The notes under the pieces were generated by a model. It had not been told where the DNA came from and did not search any database. It saw only the letters and a program-made list of their open reading frames with translations. Shown one piece after another: positions 1 through 6,077 of a stretch of 6,532 nt of DNA; positions within the stretch are counted from its first letter, which is position 1, and every line of letters starts with the position of its first letter. Source of the stretch: Holdemanella sp. (GTDB lineage: Bacteria; Bacillota_I; Bacilli_A; Erysipelotrichales; Erysipelotrichaceae); contig JABUSD010000344.1 of NCBI GenBank assembly GCA_021442845.1, forward strand, positions 1 through 6,532, read 5' to 3'. The position numbers and the translations under genes are program-made.

Positions 1-453
1 TTAAATTATGAAGAAAAAGATATCGTAGAATACCTAAAATCAGTCAGCGTTACATTAGAAGTCGCTGATAATTTTGATGAAATTGCCCAGCATGATTTAA
101 TTGAAATTACCATTGCTCTTCCAGAAGCATTAGAACCAGAGCTTTTAAAAGGAACAACTACGATTAAGGCAAGTCGATGGTGTCCGCTTGCCTGCGATTT
201 GATTTCCAATACAGGCGGAAAGGATGTTGGCATTCAGAAGATTCTGGATTATTATGGCTTCACAAAAAATGATGCGATGGCATTTGGTGATGGTGGAAAT
301 GATAAGACAATGCTTGAGTATGTAGGTTTAGGAATTGCGATGGGAAATGCGGTAGAAGATGTTAAAGAGATTGCAGATTATATAACGGATTCTGTATCAG
401 AAGATGGCATCTATACAGCGCTGGTTCATTATGGTTTTATTAAAGAAATGTAG
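1..453 (+). CDS. Cof-type HAD-IIB family hydrolase, C-terminal part (5' end outside window)
   Basis: Frame 1 is open from the left edge to a TAG stop at 451-453, leaving 150 residues of a protein whose N-terminus lies outside the window. The family (haloacid dehalogenase superfamily, Cof subfamily IIB) consists of cytoplasmic Mg-dependent phosphatases, mostly acting on sugar phosphates, nucleotides or flavin/pyridoxal phosphates; the substrate cannot be told from sequence. Visible signatures are TGGKDVGIQKIL (residues 71-82 of the fragment, with the motif III lysine) and AFGDGGNDKTML (94-105), the GDxxND motif IV that holds the magnesium ion. They are followed by GIAMGNAVEDVKEIADYIT and SEDGIYTAL, the typical end of Cof proteins. 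The first part of the fragment is the end of the C2B cap. The catalytic DxD motif is upstream and unseen. A TTG at 199 could open a shorter frame but would split the domain, so I read the gene as partial. No clear terminator follows. Confidence 0.93.
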   Translation, partial: LNYEEKDIVEYLKSVSVTLEVADNFDEIAQHDLIEITIALPEALEPELLKGTTTIKASRWCPLACDLISNTGGKDVGIQKILDYYGFTKNDAMAFGDGGNDKTMLEYVGLGIAMGNAVEDVKEIADYITDSVSEDGIYTALVHYGFIKEM

Positions 454-547
454 TACGAAAGCATATCCGAAAATCATGATTTGCGCATAAACGATATTTA
501 TGTTATTGTAAAAGTGGATTCGCGTCGTATGAAAGGGGGAGAACGAC

Positions 548-1558
548 ATGAACTATTTAGAAACAAATGGGAAAAAAGTAGCAGCTGCGGTTGCAGTAGC
601 AAGTACGATTCCAGTTATTAGTACAGTATACGCAATGGAATCACAGCCAGAGTTAGTGAAAGATAACGTGGTTAATTCAGATGCAAAGATTATAAAATGC
701 TGGCAGGAAATTGAAGGAAAGTCCTATTTCTTGAAGGAAGAGGAAACAAATGTTTCACAAAAGCAGAGTGCAGCCGTTGCGAGCGTTTCTACAGACATTA
801 TGGGGGATGTTGTAGAACAGGTATCAACTTCAACAACAAGTATTGTAAATGAACAAGAAGAATTAAAGGAAACAATCGAAAAGGATCTTGTTGTACAGGA
901 TGTTATTTCCGTTCAGGAAACAATTGTACAACCAACCTTTGCAACAGAGAATATTGACGCACAGGAAGTCATTGTACAGCCAACCGTCACAATTGCAGAA
1001 GAACCATCTTCCAATACAAATGTGACAGTATCTGCACCTGTTGCAGTGGATGCACCAGAAATCCAGCTAACACCAGCCGAAGAGCCAAATGTTGCTCCTA
1101 CGAATGCTCCTGTTGCGGTAGATGCACCTTATATTGATCCATATGTGCAGTTTCCAGGTGAAAATAATGCGACAGGTACACAAACAAACAATCAATATGC
1201 TGATTTAAATCAGCGAATTGCCAATGCCGCAATTGAACTTGTTGGAGTTACAGATGGTTTATATTGTACACAGGTTGTACAACAGGCACTTGCCAATGCA
1301 GGTGTTCAGGATGCATACCAGTTGTGGCCAGATCAGTATTGTCCAACATATGGATACTATACAGACAATCCACAGCCAGGAAACCTTATCTATTACTATA
1401 ATGGAGGACGTGGTGTTGATCATATCGCTATCTATATTGGAGATGGTATGGCAGTGCATGGTAACTATGGTGGAGAACCTGGTGAAATGGGAGATACAGT
1501 TATTGCCAGTGTTATTGTCAACGGTGGTCCACCACAATATATACAGGTTTGTCGTTAA
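548..1558 (+). CDS. Secreted protein with C-terminal NlpC/P60-like Cys-His hydrolase domain
   Basis: This is a 336-residue exported protein. Residues 1-29 form a signal peptide: two lysines at 9-10, a hydrophobic stretch AAAVAVASTIPVIST, and likely cleavage after Ala29 (V-Y-A). A short region KCWQEIEGKSYFLKEE (50-65) follows. Next is a linker to about residue 210, rich in Val, Thr, Glu and Pro, with two internal repeat pairs. The C-terminal domain (about 215-336) has YCTQVVQQALANAG with candidate nucleophile Cys240, PQPGNLIYYY, then DHIAIYIGDG with His292, and AVHGN with His304 as a possible third residue. This order of Cys helix then His strand is that of NlpC/P60 peptidases and the related CHAP fold, which usually cut cell-wall peptides. 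The assignment is by motif only, and CSG at the nucleophile is replaced by CTQ. The start ATG sits 7 bases after AAAGGGGGA (532-540). No transmembrane anchor or LPxTG motif is seen, so release or wall association by the linker is inferred. A weak promoter may lie near 481-509. Confidence 0.85.
   Translation: MNYLETNGKKVAAAVAVASTIPVISTVYAMESQPELVKDNVVNSDAKIIKCWQEIEGKSYFLKEEETNVSQKQSAAVASVSTDIMGDVVEQVSTSTTSIVNEQEELKETIEKDLVVQDVISVQETIVQPTFATENIDAQEVIVQPTVTIAEEPSSNTNVTVSAPVAVDAPEIQLTPAEEPNVAPTNAPVAVDAPYIDPYVQFPGENNATGTQTNNQYADLNQRIANAAIELVGVTDGLYCTQVVQQALANAGVQDAYQLWPDQYCPTYGYYTDNPQPGNLIYYYNGGRGVDHIAIYIGDGMAVHGNYGGEPGEMGDTVIASVIVNGGPPQYIQVCR
914..1129 (+). repeat. Two pairs of 24-bp internal repeats in the linker of the NlpC/P60-like gene
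   Basis: The linker contains two direct-repeat pairs visible in DNA and protein. Positions 914-937 and 962-985 (48 bp apart) encode QETIVQPT and QEVIVQPT. Positions 1034-1057 and 1106-1129 (72 bp apart) both encode APVAVDAP. All spacings are multiples of three, so copy number could change without breaking the frame. The third-base differences in the second pair (for example GCACCT/GCTCCT and GCAGTG/GCGGTA) leave the peptide unchanged. This suggests that the peptide, and not the DNA, has been kept. Confidence 0.8.
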
Positions 1559-1560
1559 TG

Positions 1561-1590
1561 AAAAGGCTTGGTAAAACCAGCCTTTTTTAT
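1561..1590 (+). terminator. Rho-independent terminator after the NlpC/P60-like gene, in the leader of the nitroreductase gene
   Basis: AAAAGGCT (1561-1568) pairs with AGCCTTTT (1579-1586), and GGT (1570-1572) pairs with ACC (1576-1578). There is one bulged T at 1569 and an AAA loop. The run TTTTTT ends at 1588. It starts two bases after the upstream stop codon and ends two bases before the ribosome binding site of the next gene, leaving no room for a promoter between them. Confidence 0.85.
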
Positions 1591-1598
1591 AAGGAGGA
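1591..1598 (+). promoter_or_regulatory. Ribosome binding site that fixes the nitroreductase start
   Basis: AAGGAGGA lies 7 bases upstream of the ATG at 1606. The same frame stays open upstream to a TTG at 1549, but that would run through the terminator hairpin and lacks a ribosome binding site. The 1606 start also gives the usual nitroreductase N-terminus ([11 protein letters not shown]). Confidence 0.9.
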
Positions 1599-1605
1599 AA
1601 TAATT

Positions 1606-2121
1606 ATGAACGCTTATGAAAATCTTACAACACGTAGAAGTACACGCGTATTCACTGACAAGAAGGTAGAAAAGGAATTGATTGAAAAAATCGTATATGC
1701 TGGTCAGTGTGCACCATCAGGAATGAATAGACAGCCATTAGCTTATGTTGTCATTAATGATGAAGAAACAATTAAGAATATTTCAAAGTTAAATGCAGCT
1801 GTGATGGGTGCTGCTAATGATCCATTCTATGGAGCTAAGACAATCATTGTCGTATTGGCAAACAAGGAACTATCAAAGACAACATATTTATTTGATGGTG
1901 CTTTGGCGATGGGGAATATGCTGAATGCAGCACATGCACTAGGTGTAAATGCAATCTGGATTCACAGAGCCAAGGAAGTATTCGCTTCCAAAGAAGGATT
2001 GGAATATCTAAAAAAATGGGGATTGGATGAAAGGTATGAAGGAATTGGTAACTGTGCTATCGGGTATGGTGTAGCTAACGATACTGCAAAAACAATTACT
2101 TCTACAGTGGTATGGGCATAA
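1606..2121 (+). CDS. Nitroreductase family FMN-dependent oxidoreductase
   Basis: This is a 171-residue cytoplasmic protein of the nitroreductase family. Members bind FMN, usually as dimers, and use NAD(P)H to reduce nitro compounds, quinones, flavins or unsaturated substrates; the natural substrate here is unknown. FMN-phosphate contacts are seen at the N-terminus (TTRRSTRVF, with Arg10, Arg11, Ser12 and Arg14). They are followed by APSGMNRQP (36-44), the conserved central helix [17 protein letters not shown] (97-113), and [10 protein letters not shown] (146-155). The C-terminus (TITSTVVWA) is short and lacks the PRK-type segment common in the family. The start is set by a strong ribosome binding site at 1591-1598. 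The TAA stop shares its last A with the ATG of ispF, so the two genes are probably translated together. Expression must pass the terminator hairpin in the leader or start from a promoter inside the upstream gene. Confidence 0.93.
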   Translation: MNAYENLTTRRSTRVFTDKKVEKELIEKIVYAGQCAPSGMNRQPLAYVVINDEETIKNISKLNAAVMGAANDPFYGAKTIIVVLANKELSKTTYLFDGALAMGNMLNAAHALGVNAIWIHRAKEVFASKEGLEYLKKWGLDERYEGIGNCAIGYGVANDTAKTITSTVVWA

Positions 2122-2594
2122 TGCGTATTGGCCAGGCTATTGATATTCATCAGCTTGTTGAAGGAAGAGATTTAATTTTAGCGGGTGTTCGTATTGAACA
2201 TACACTGGGATTGTTAGGACATTCGGATGCAGATGTATTGACTCATGCCATTGCGGAAAGCATTTTAGGTGCTTTAGCTTTAGGTGATTTAGGAAAACAT
2301 TTTCCTGATACAGACCCTGCCTATAAAAATGCCAATAGCATTCATCTTCTAGAACATGTCTATGAATTGATGAACAATGAAGGATATCACATTGGAAATG
2401 TGGATGCTACTATTATGGCGGAAAAACCAAAGATGGCACCACATATTCTAAAGATGAGAGAAAATATCGCCAATGCACTCCATTGTGATATGAGTAGAAT
2501 CTCCATCAAAGCGACACGTGGTGAAAAGCTAGGTTTTGTAGGAGAGGAAAAAGGGATGTGCGCATTAAGTGTATGTCTATTAGAAGAACATTAA
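2121..2594 (+). CDS. ispF: 2-C-methyl-D-erythritol 2,4-cyclodiphosphate synthase (IspF)
   Basis: IspF converts CDP-methylerythritol 2-phosphate to 2-C-methyl-D-erythritol 2,4-cyclodiphosphate with release of CMP, a cytoplasmic step of the MEP route to isoprenoids. The 157-residue protein has the usual family length. The zinc ligands Asp8 and His10 ([10 protein letters not shown]) and His42 (LTHAIAE) are present. So are GHSDAD (33-38), the loop [17 protein letters not shown], the [13 protein letters not shown] block, and the CDP-binding [10 protein letters not shown] near the C-terminus. I chose ATG 2121 because it gives the canonical MRIG start and overlaps the upstream TAA by one base (TAATG). 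An in-frame ATG at 2112 would add MGI and is less likely. No strong ribosome binding site precedes it, which fits coupling to the nitroreductase gene. IspD and other MEP genes are not nearby. Confidence 0.97.
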   Translation: MRIGQAIDIHQLVEGRDLILAGVRIEHTLGLLGHSDADVLTHAIAESILGALALGDLGKHFPDTDPAYKNANSIHLLEHVYELMNNEGYHIGNVDATIMAEKPKMAPHILKMRENIANALHCDMSRISIKATRGEKLGFVGEEKGMCALSVCLLEEH

Positions 2595-2616
2595 GGCAGA
2601 TTACTCTGCCTTTTCT
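2593..2616 (+). terminator. Terminator of ispF, overlapping the 3' end of the convergent regulator gene
   Basis: AAGGCAGA (2593-2600) pairs perfectly with TCTGCCTT (2605-2612) around a TTAC loop and is followed by TTTTCTTTT. The left arm begins on the ispF stop codon. The loop holds the stop codon of the minus-strand AraC-family gene, whose last codons form the right arm and the T-tract. In the minus direction the hairpin is followed only by TTAATGTT, so it should terminate mainly on the plus strand. Confidence 0.85.
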
Positions 2617-3596
2617 TTTAGTGTATTCATAGAATCACGATACTGTTTAGGCGACATATTATATAAATCAAAAAATTGATTATAAAAATAGGAAGAATTA
2701 TTATAGCCAATTTTTGAAAGGATAGCTTCTACAGTTAATGTTGTATTAGATAGTAAATATGCAGCCTGTTTTAATTTCTTTTCCTGTAATAACTGTTTAA
2801 ATGTACACCCGGTTTCTTTCTTCAGCAAACGGCTTAGATAGTAATCTGGTTGATTCAGTTTTAAAGATAATTCTTTTAATGAACCATCCACATAATGGAT
2901 TTCGATATACTGCATGATTGTGAACAGCAGATTCTGTTCATAATCTGGTTGAAGATTCAAACTTTCTGAATAGTTGGATAAATTCATCAGCAACAATCCC
3001 ATCGATAACTGATTGATCTTATTGGTAGGCATATCTGACTTCCACATATTCCATATCATGTTCTCTAATAGATTCTGAATAGGTATAGCATCTCCTACCT
3101 GAAAAACAAGATAACTGATTGAGGAAAGTTTTCCTGTTATTGAAGAAATCAAAAATCTTCTTAAGACATTATCATCTTCTAAAAAAGGAATAGACTGATC
3201 AAAGAAAGGTGGAAGAACAATGAAATTAACGGCAACATCCTCTTTTGTTCCCTGTAATATTTCCTGTGTGCAATTCTGGTTCATAATTAATAATTCACCT
3301 TCATGCATAGTAATCACATCGGTGTCATTTAATATGTGAGTAGATTCTCCTTTTACCATATAGAACATTTCAATATAATCATGACTATGCTTAGGGAAAT
3401 GCGCATAACGATTGTGCTTTCGAACGGTTATAAGTTTTCCTTTCTCTAATAATTTATCTTTATTGATAACAAATTCATCGCTATCCGAATAAATATCCTT
3501 GTTGATTGTCTGCGTCTTTAAGTATTCTTTTTCTTCTTCACTTTCATCAATCAGATAATTTAATAATTTATTGTTCATGTTTAAAGTATATCTCAT
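2601..3596 (-). CDS. AraC-family transcriptional regulator, probable rhamnose regulator
   Basis: This is a 331-residue DNA-binding protein. Residues 1-50 are an acidic, unassigned extension. About 55-135 form an AraC-type cupin sensor (RYAHFPKHSHDYIEMFYMVKGE, then MHEGELLIMN). About 220-325 form the two-helix-turn-helix DNA-binding domain: SLKELSLKLNQPDYYLSRLLKKETG, then TLTVEAILSKIGYNNSSYFYNQFF, ending in the family signature NMSPKQYRDSM. The gene is divergent from rhaB and rhaD across 91 bp, so I infer that it senses L-rhamnose or a derivative and activates that operon, like RhaS/RhaR in role though not proven orthologous. The start is uncertain. ATG at 3596 has only AGGAC (plus positions 3609-3613) 12 bases upstream, and an ATG six codons inside has no better site. 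Its last codons overlap the ispF terminator. It could also regulate other sugar genes elsewhere. Confidence 0.92.
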   Translation of the reverse strand: MRYTLNMNNKLLNYLIDESEEEKEYLKTQTINKDIYSDSDEFVINKDKLLEKGKLITVRKHNRYAHFPKHSHDYIEMFYMVKGESTHILNDTDVITMHEGELLIMNQNCTQEILQGTKEDVAVNFIVLPPFFDQSIPFLEDDNVLRRFLISSITGKLSSISYLVFQVGDAIPIQNLLENMIWNMWKSDMPTNKINQLSMGLLLMNLSNYSESLNLQPDYEQNLLFTIMQYIEIHYVDGSLKELSLKLNQPDYYLSRLLKKETGCTFKQLLQEKKLKQAAYLLSNTTLTVEAILSKIGYNNSSYFYNQFFDLYNMSPKQYRDSMNTLKEKAE

Positions 3597-3605
3597 TTTG
3601 CAAGA

Positions 3606-3638
3606 AAAGTCCTAAAAAAATATTTTTAAAGACCTAAA
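3606..3638. promoter_or_regulatory. Direct-repeat operator between the regulator and rhaB (candidate AraC-type activator site)
   Basis: AAAGTCCTAAA (3606-3616) and AAAGACCTAAA (3628-3638) match at 10 of 11 bases and start 22 bp apart, about two helical turns, in the same orientation. AraC-family activators commonly bind such direct half-sites with the proximal one touching the -35 element. The distal copy includes the weak ribosome binding site of the divergent regulator gene, so binding could also control the regulator itself. Assignment to this regulator is inference from position. Confidence 0.6.
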
Positions 3639-3653
3639 TAATATAAGTGTCTA
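3625..3653 (-). promoter_or_regulatory. Candidate promoter of the AraC-family regulator
   Basis: Read on the minus strand, TAGACA (plus 3648-3653, five of six bases of the -35 consensus) is followed after 17 bp by TTTAAA (plus 3625-3630, four of six). It would start transcription near 3618 and overlaps the rhaBD promoter face to face, so the two would compete. This is based on consensus matching only. Confidence 0.35.
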
Positions 3654-3657
3654 TCAT
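3629..3657 (+). promoter_or_regulatory. Candidate rhaBD promoter with poor -35 box
   Basis: A -10 box TATCAT (3652-3657, five of six consensus bases) lies 17 bp after AAGACC (3629-3634), which matches only GAC of the -35 consensus and lies inside the proximal direct repeat. A weak -35 covered by an activator site is what an AraC-dependent promoter looks like. The leader to the rhaB start would be about 25 bases and would contain GAGGAAA. TATAAG at 3642-3647 is an alternative -10. Confidence 0.45.
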
Positions 3658-3687
3658 TAGAATAGTAGATGAAAGAGGAAAACAACT

Positions 3688-5085
3688 ATGAACTATTATT
3701 TAGCTATTGATTTTGGAGCAAGCTCTGGAAGGCATATTCTTGCCCATATTGAAAACGGAAAGATTATTGAAGAAGAAATCTACCGTTTTGAAAATGGCAT
3801 GAAGAAGAAAGATGGTCATTTGTATTGGGATATTGAAACATTGTTCAATGAAATTATCAATGGATTGAAGGTTTGTAAAGAAATAAACAAGATTCCCGTT
3901 AGTATGGCAATTGATACATGGGCTGTCGATTATGTCCTGCTTGATAAGAATGGAAATCGCATTCGGGATGTATATGGATATCGTGATAACCGTACCGAAA
4001 AGATGGATGATGAAGTCTATAAGCTTATTCCAGAAAAAGAATTGTATGCAACAACAGGAATTCAGAAACAGATTTTCAATACAATCTATCAATTGATGGC
4101 AGATGCAAGATTGGAACCTGAACTATTTGAAAAGGCAAAGACATTTTTAATGATTCCTGATTATTTCAATTATCGATTGACAGGGATTCAACAAAGCGAA
4201 TATACAAACGCAACCAGTACACAGCTAGTGGATCCAGAACTTAAAAACTGGAATCGCGCATTGATAAAACAGCTAGGATTAAAACCAGAAATGTTCTTGC
4301 CATTAAAGAAACCGGGAACACCAGTTGGTGATTTCTTACCAGAAATTGTTGAGAAGGTAGGATTCAACACAAAGGTAATCCAGTGTGCTTCCCATGATAC
4401 TGCTTCCGCTATCATGGCTATGCCATGTTTAGAAGACGGATTGTATATTTCATCAGGAACATGGTCATTAATGGGTGTGGAATTAAAGAAGGCATTGATG
4501 GATGCGAATAGTGCAAAAGGCAATTTCACAAATGAAGGAGGCTACGAATATCGCTTCCGCTATTTAAAGAACATTATGGGATTATGGATGATTCAAAGTG
4601 TCCGCCATGAATTGAATGATGAATATTCATTTGGAGAACTTTGTGATTTCGCAACAGAAGCGACTATTTCCAGTCAGGTGGATGTCAATGATGATGCATT
4701 CTTTGCACCGGATTCTATGATTGAAGCAATCAAGGAATACTGTAGAAACACGAAACAGGAAATACCGGAAACAGTCGGAGAAATTGCTAGCGTTGTTTAT
4801 AATAGCTTAGCTATGTGTTATGAAAAGACAGTCAGAGAAATAGAAGCAAATGTCAACAGAAAGTACAGTTGCATCTATGTCATAGGTGGTGGTTCAAAGG
4901 CAGGCTATCTAAATCAGCTAACTGCAAATTACACAAAGAAAACCGTCTATGCGGGGCCAGCAGAAGCAACTGCATTAGGAAATATATTAGCGCAGATGAT
5001 CCACAATGAAGAGTACAAAAATCTTATGGAAGCACGTAAAGCTGTGTTAAATTCCTATAAGATTCAAATATATAAACCAGAATAA
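3688..5085 (+). CDS. rhaB: Rhamnulokinase (RhaB)
   Basis: RhaB phosphorylates L-rhamnulose with ATP to L-rhamnulose 1-phosphate in the cytoplasm, the second step of L-rhamnose catabolism. The 465-residue protein has the FGGY-kinase layout. The first phosphate-binding loop is AIDFGASSGR (6-15). The sugar-site region TWAVDYVLLDKNGN is followed by YGYRDNRTEKM (96-106), and GIQKQIFNTIYQL (124-136) is characteristic of rhamnulokinases. The candidate catalytic Asp237 lies in CASHDTASA, followed by YISSGTWSLMGVE, and the adenosine loop is VIGGGSKAGYLNQLTA (398-413). The length fits the family. ATG 3688 follows GAGGAAA at a normal distance. rhaD starts 13 bases downstream, so the two form one transcript. 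No rhaA sits between or beside them in the window. L-fuculokinase or xylulokinase is less likely given the motifs and the rhaD neighbour. Confidence 0.95.
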   Translation: MNYYLAIDFGASSGRHILAHIENGKIIEEEIYRFENGMKKKDGHLYWDIETLFNEIINGLKVCKEINKIPVSMAIDTWAVDYVLLDKNGNRIRDVYGYRDNRTEKMDDEVYKLIPEKELYATTGIQKQIFNTIYQLMADARLEPELFEKAKTFLMIPDYFNYRLTGIQQSEYTNATSTQLVDPELKNWNRALIKQLGLKPEMFLPLKKPGTPVGDFLPEIVEKVGFNTKVIQCASHDTASAIMAMPCLEDGLYISSGTWSLMGVELKKALMDANSAKGNFTNEGGYEYRFRYLKNIMGLWMIQSVRHELNDEYSFGELCDFATEATISSQVDVNDDAFFAPDSMIEAIKEYCRNTKQEIPETVGEIASVVYNSLAMCYEKTVREIEANVNRKYSCIYVIGGGSKAGYLNQLTANYTKKTVYAGPAEATALGNILAQMIHNEEYKNLMEARKAVLNSYKIQIYKPE

Positions 5086-5098
5086 GGAGGAAAAGAGA

Positions 5099-5911
5099 AT
5101 GAAAAATATTTTGGAATCAAGTTTTGTAAAGGAAGTGTGTGCAACATGCTCAAACATGTACCGTTTGGGATGGGATGAAAGAAATGGAGGAAACATCTCT
5201 TACTTATTAAACGAAGAAGAAGTATTGGAATATGTTAATCCTAAAGAAGTGATCCGTGAAATCCCACTTGGATTTAACGCAAAAGAATTAGCTGGAAAAT
5301 ATTTTATTGTAACAGGAACAGGAAAGTATTTTAAAAATGTTGAAAAGAATCCAGAAGGAAATCTAGGTGTTATTCGAATTTCTGATTGTGGATGTGTTGC
5401 TGAATTGTTGTGGGGATATAACGATGGTGGTAAATTCACTTCGGAATTGCCAGCACACTTAATGTCACACATGGCACGTTTAAAAGTGGATCCAAACAAT
5501 AGAGTTGTAACACACTGTCACCCTACAAACTTATTGGCAATGACATATGTGCTGGAATTATCAGACAAGACATTCTCTAAGGAATTATGGCAGATGTGTA
5601 CAGAATGTATCGTTGTATTCCCTGATGGTGTAAACGTATTACCTTGGATGTTATGCGGTACTAATGAAATCGGTATCGCTACTGCAGAAAAAATGCTTAC
5701 AGCTAGATTAGTAGTATGGTCTCAGCACGGTATCTATGGTGCTGGTAAAGATCTTGATGAAACATTCGGTTTAATTGAAACAGCAGAAAAAGCTGCAGAA
5801 ATCTATATGAAGATTGCACACCTTCCATTAGTAAATACCATCAGTGATGAAGCAATGCATCAGTTAGAAAATCATTTCGGTGTTAAAGCTAGAGGCGGAT
5901 ACCTCGACTAG
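5099..5911 (+). CDS. rhaD: Rhamnulose-1-phosphate aldolase (RhaD)
   Basis: RhaD cleaves L-rhamnulose 1-phosphate into dihydroxyacetone phosphate and L-lactaldehyde, completing the cytoplasmic rhamnose route fed by RhaB. The 270-residue protein belongs to the zinc-dependent class II aldolase/adducin family and has the RhaD-type N-terminus LGWDERNGGNIS (23-34). VTGTGKYF (71-78) is the phosphate-binding region. The candidate catalytic Glu116 is in TSELPAH, and the zinc ligands are His139 and His141 (VTHCHPTNLLA) and His210 (WSQHGIYGAG). All key residues are present and the length is normal. ATG 5099 follows GGAGG (5086-5090), which abuts the rhaB stop codon. The lactaldehyde would need a reductase or dehydrogenase from elsewhere in the genome. 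A strong hairpin after the gene ends the operon. Confidence 0.96.
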   Translation: MKNILESSFVKEVCATCSNMYRLGWDERNGGNISYLLNEEEVLEYVNPKEVIREIPLGFNAKELAGKYFIVTGTGKYFKNVEKNPEGNLGVIRISDCGCVAELLWGYNDGGKFTSELPAHLMSHMARLKVDPNNRVVTHCHPTNLLAMTYVLELSDKTFSKELWQMCTECIVVFPDGVNVLPWMLCGTNEIGIATAEKMLTARLVVWSQHGIYGAGKDLDETFGLIETAEKAAEIYMKIAHLPLVNTISDEAMHQLENHFGVKARGGYLD

Positions 5912-5941
5912 TTGTAATACACATAATCCTTCCCCTTTGTA

Positions 5942-5980
5942 AGTAAAAGCCTACTCATTATCAGTAGGCTTTTACTATTT
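5942..5980 (+). terminator. Strong hairpin terminator after rhaD
   Basis: AGTAAAAGCCTACT (5942-5955) pairs without mismatch with AGTAGGCTTTTACT (5963-5976) around a seven-base loop (CATTATC), with ATTT following. The T-run is partly inside the right arm (CTTTTAC), so termination efficiency is uncertain. Its position 30 bases after the rhaD stop marks the end of the operon. The symmetry would let it work in both directions. Confidence 0.75.
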
Positions 5981-6077
5981 AACTACATAATTCACATAAC
6001 CTTCAGTTTATCTTCACCTACAAGCTTCAAAATCATGATTAAATAAGACCGTGGAAATAAATCTCCACATCCCCTCG
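5981..6077. other. AT-rich intergenic stretch with no recognised feature
   Basis: I see no intact gene, tRNA-like fold or promoter of good quality here. GTGGA (6051-6055) and TCCAC (6064-6068) could form a small five-pair stem. On the minus strand the last codons of the open frame ending at 6039 run through it. Confidence 0.5.

Noticed and set aside
471..482. 12-bp palindrome AAATCATGATTT upstream of the NlpC/P60-like gene, with a related core at 6031-6040
   Set aside because: It is short, AT-rich and only twice present, in unrelated contexts, so chance is sufficient. It is not near a convincing promoter.
1523..1533. Perfect 11-bp dyad GGTGGTCCACC
   Set aside because: It is explained by the codons for Gly-Gly-Pro-Pro in the NlpC/P60-like protein and is too short to claim as an operator.
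1218..1574. 118-codon plus-strand frame inside the NlpC/P60-like gene
   Set aside because: It is an alternate-frame shadow of the C-terminal domain with no ribosome binding site and no recognisable motif; the minus-strand frame at 1259-1537 is rejected for the same reason.
3700..4092. 130-codon minus-strand frame opposite rhaB
   Set aside because: It is antisense to a well-supported gene, has no ribosome binding site, and its composition (many Ile, Phe and Asn) is that of complemented coding sequence.
5099..5911. Alternative call as L-fuculose-phosphate or ribulose-phosphate aldolase/epimerase
   Set aside because: The N-terminal LGWDERNGGN signature, the 270-residue length and the rhaB neighbour all favour RhaD; fuculose-phosphate aldolases are shorter.
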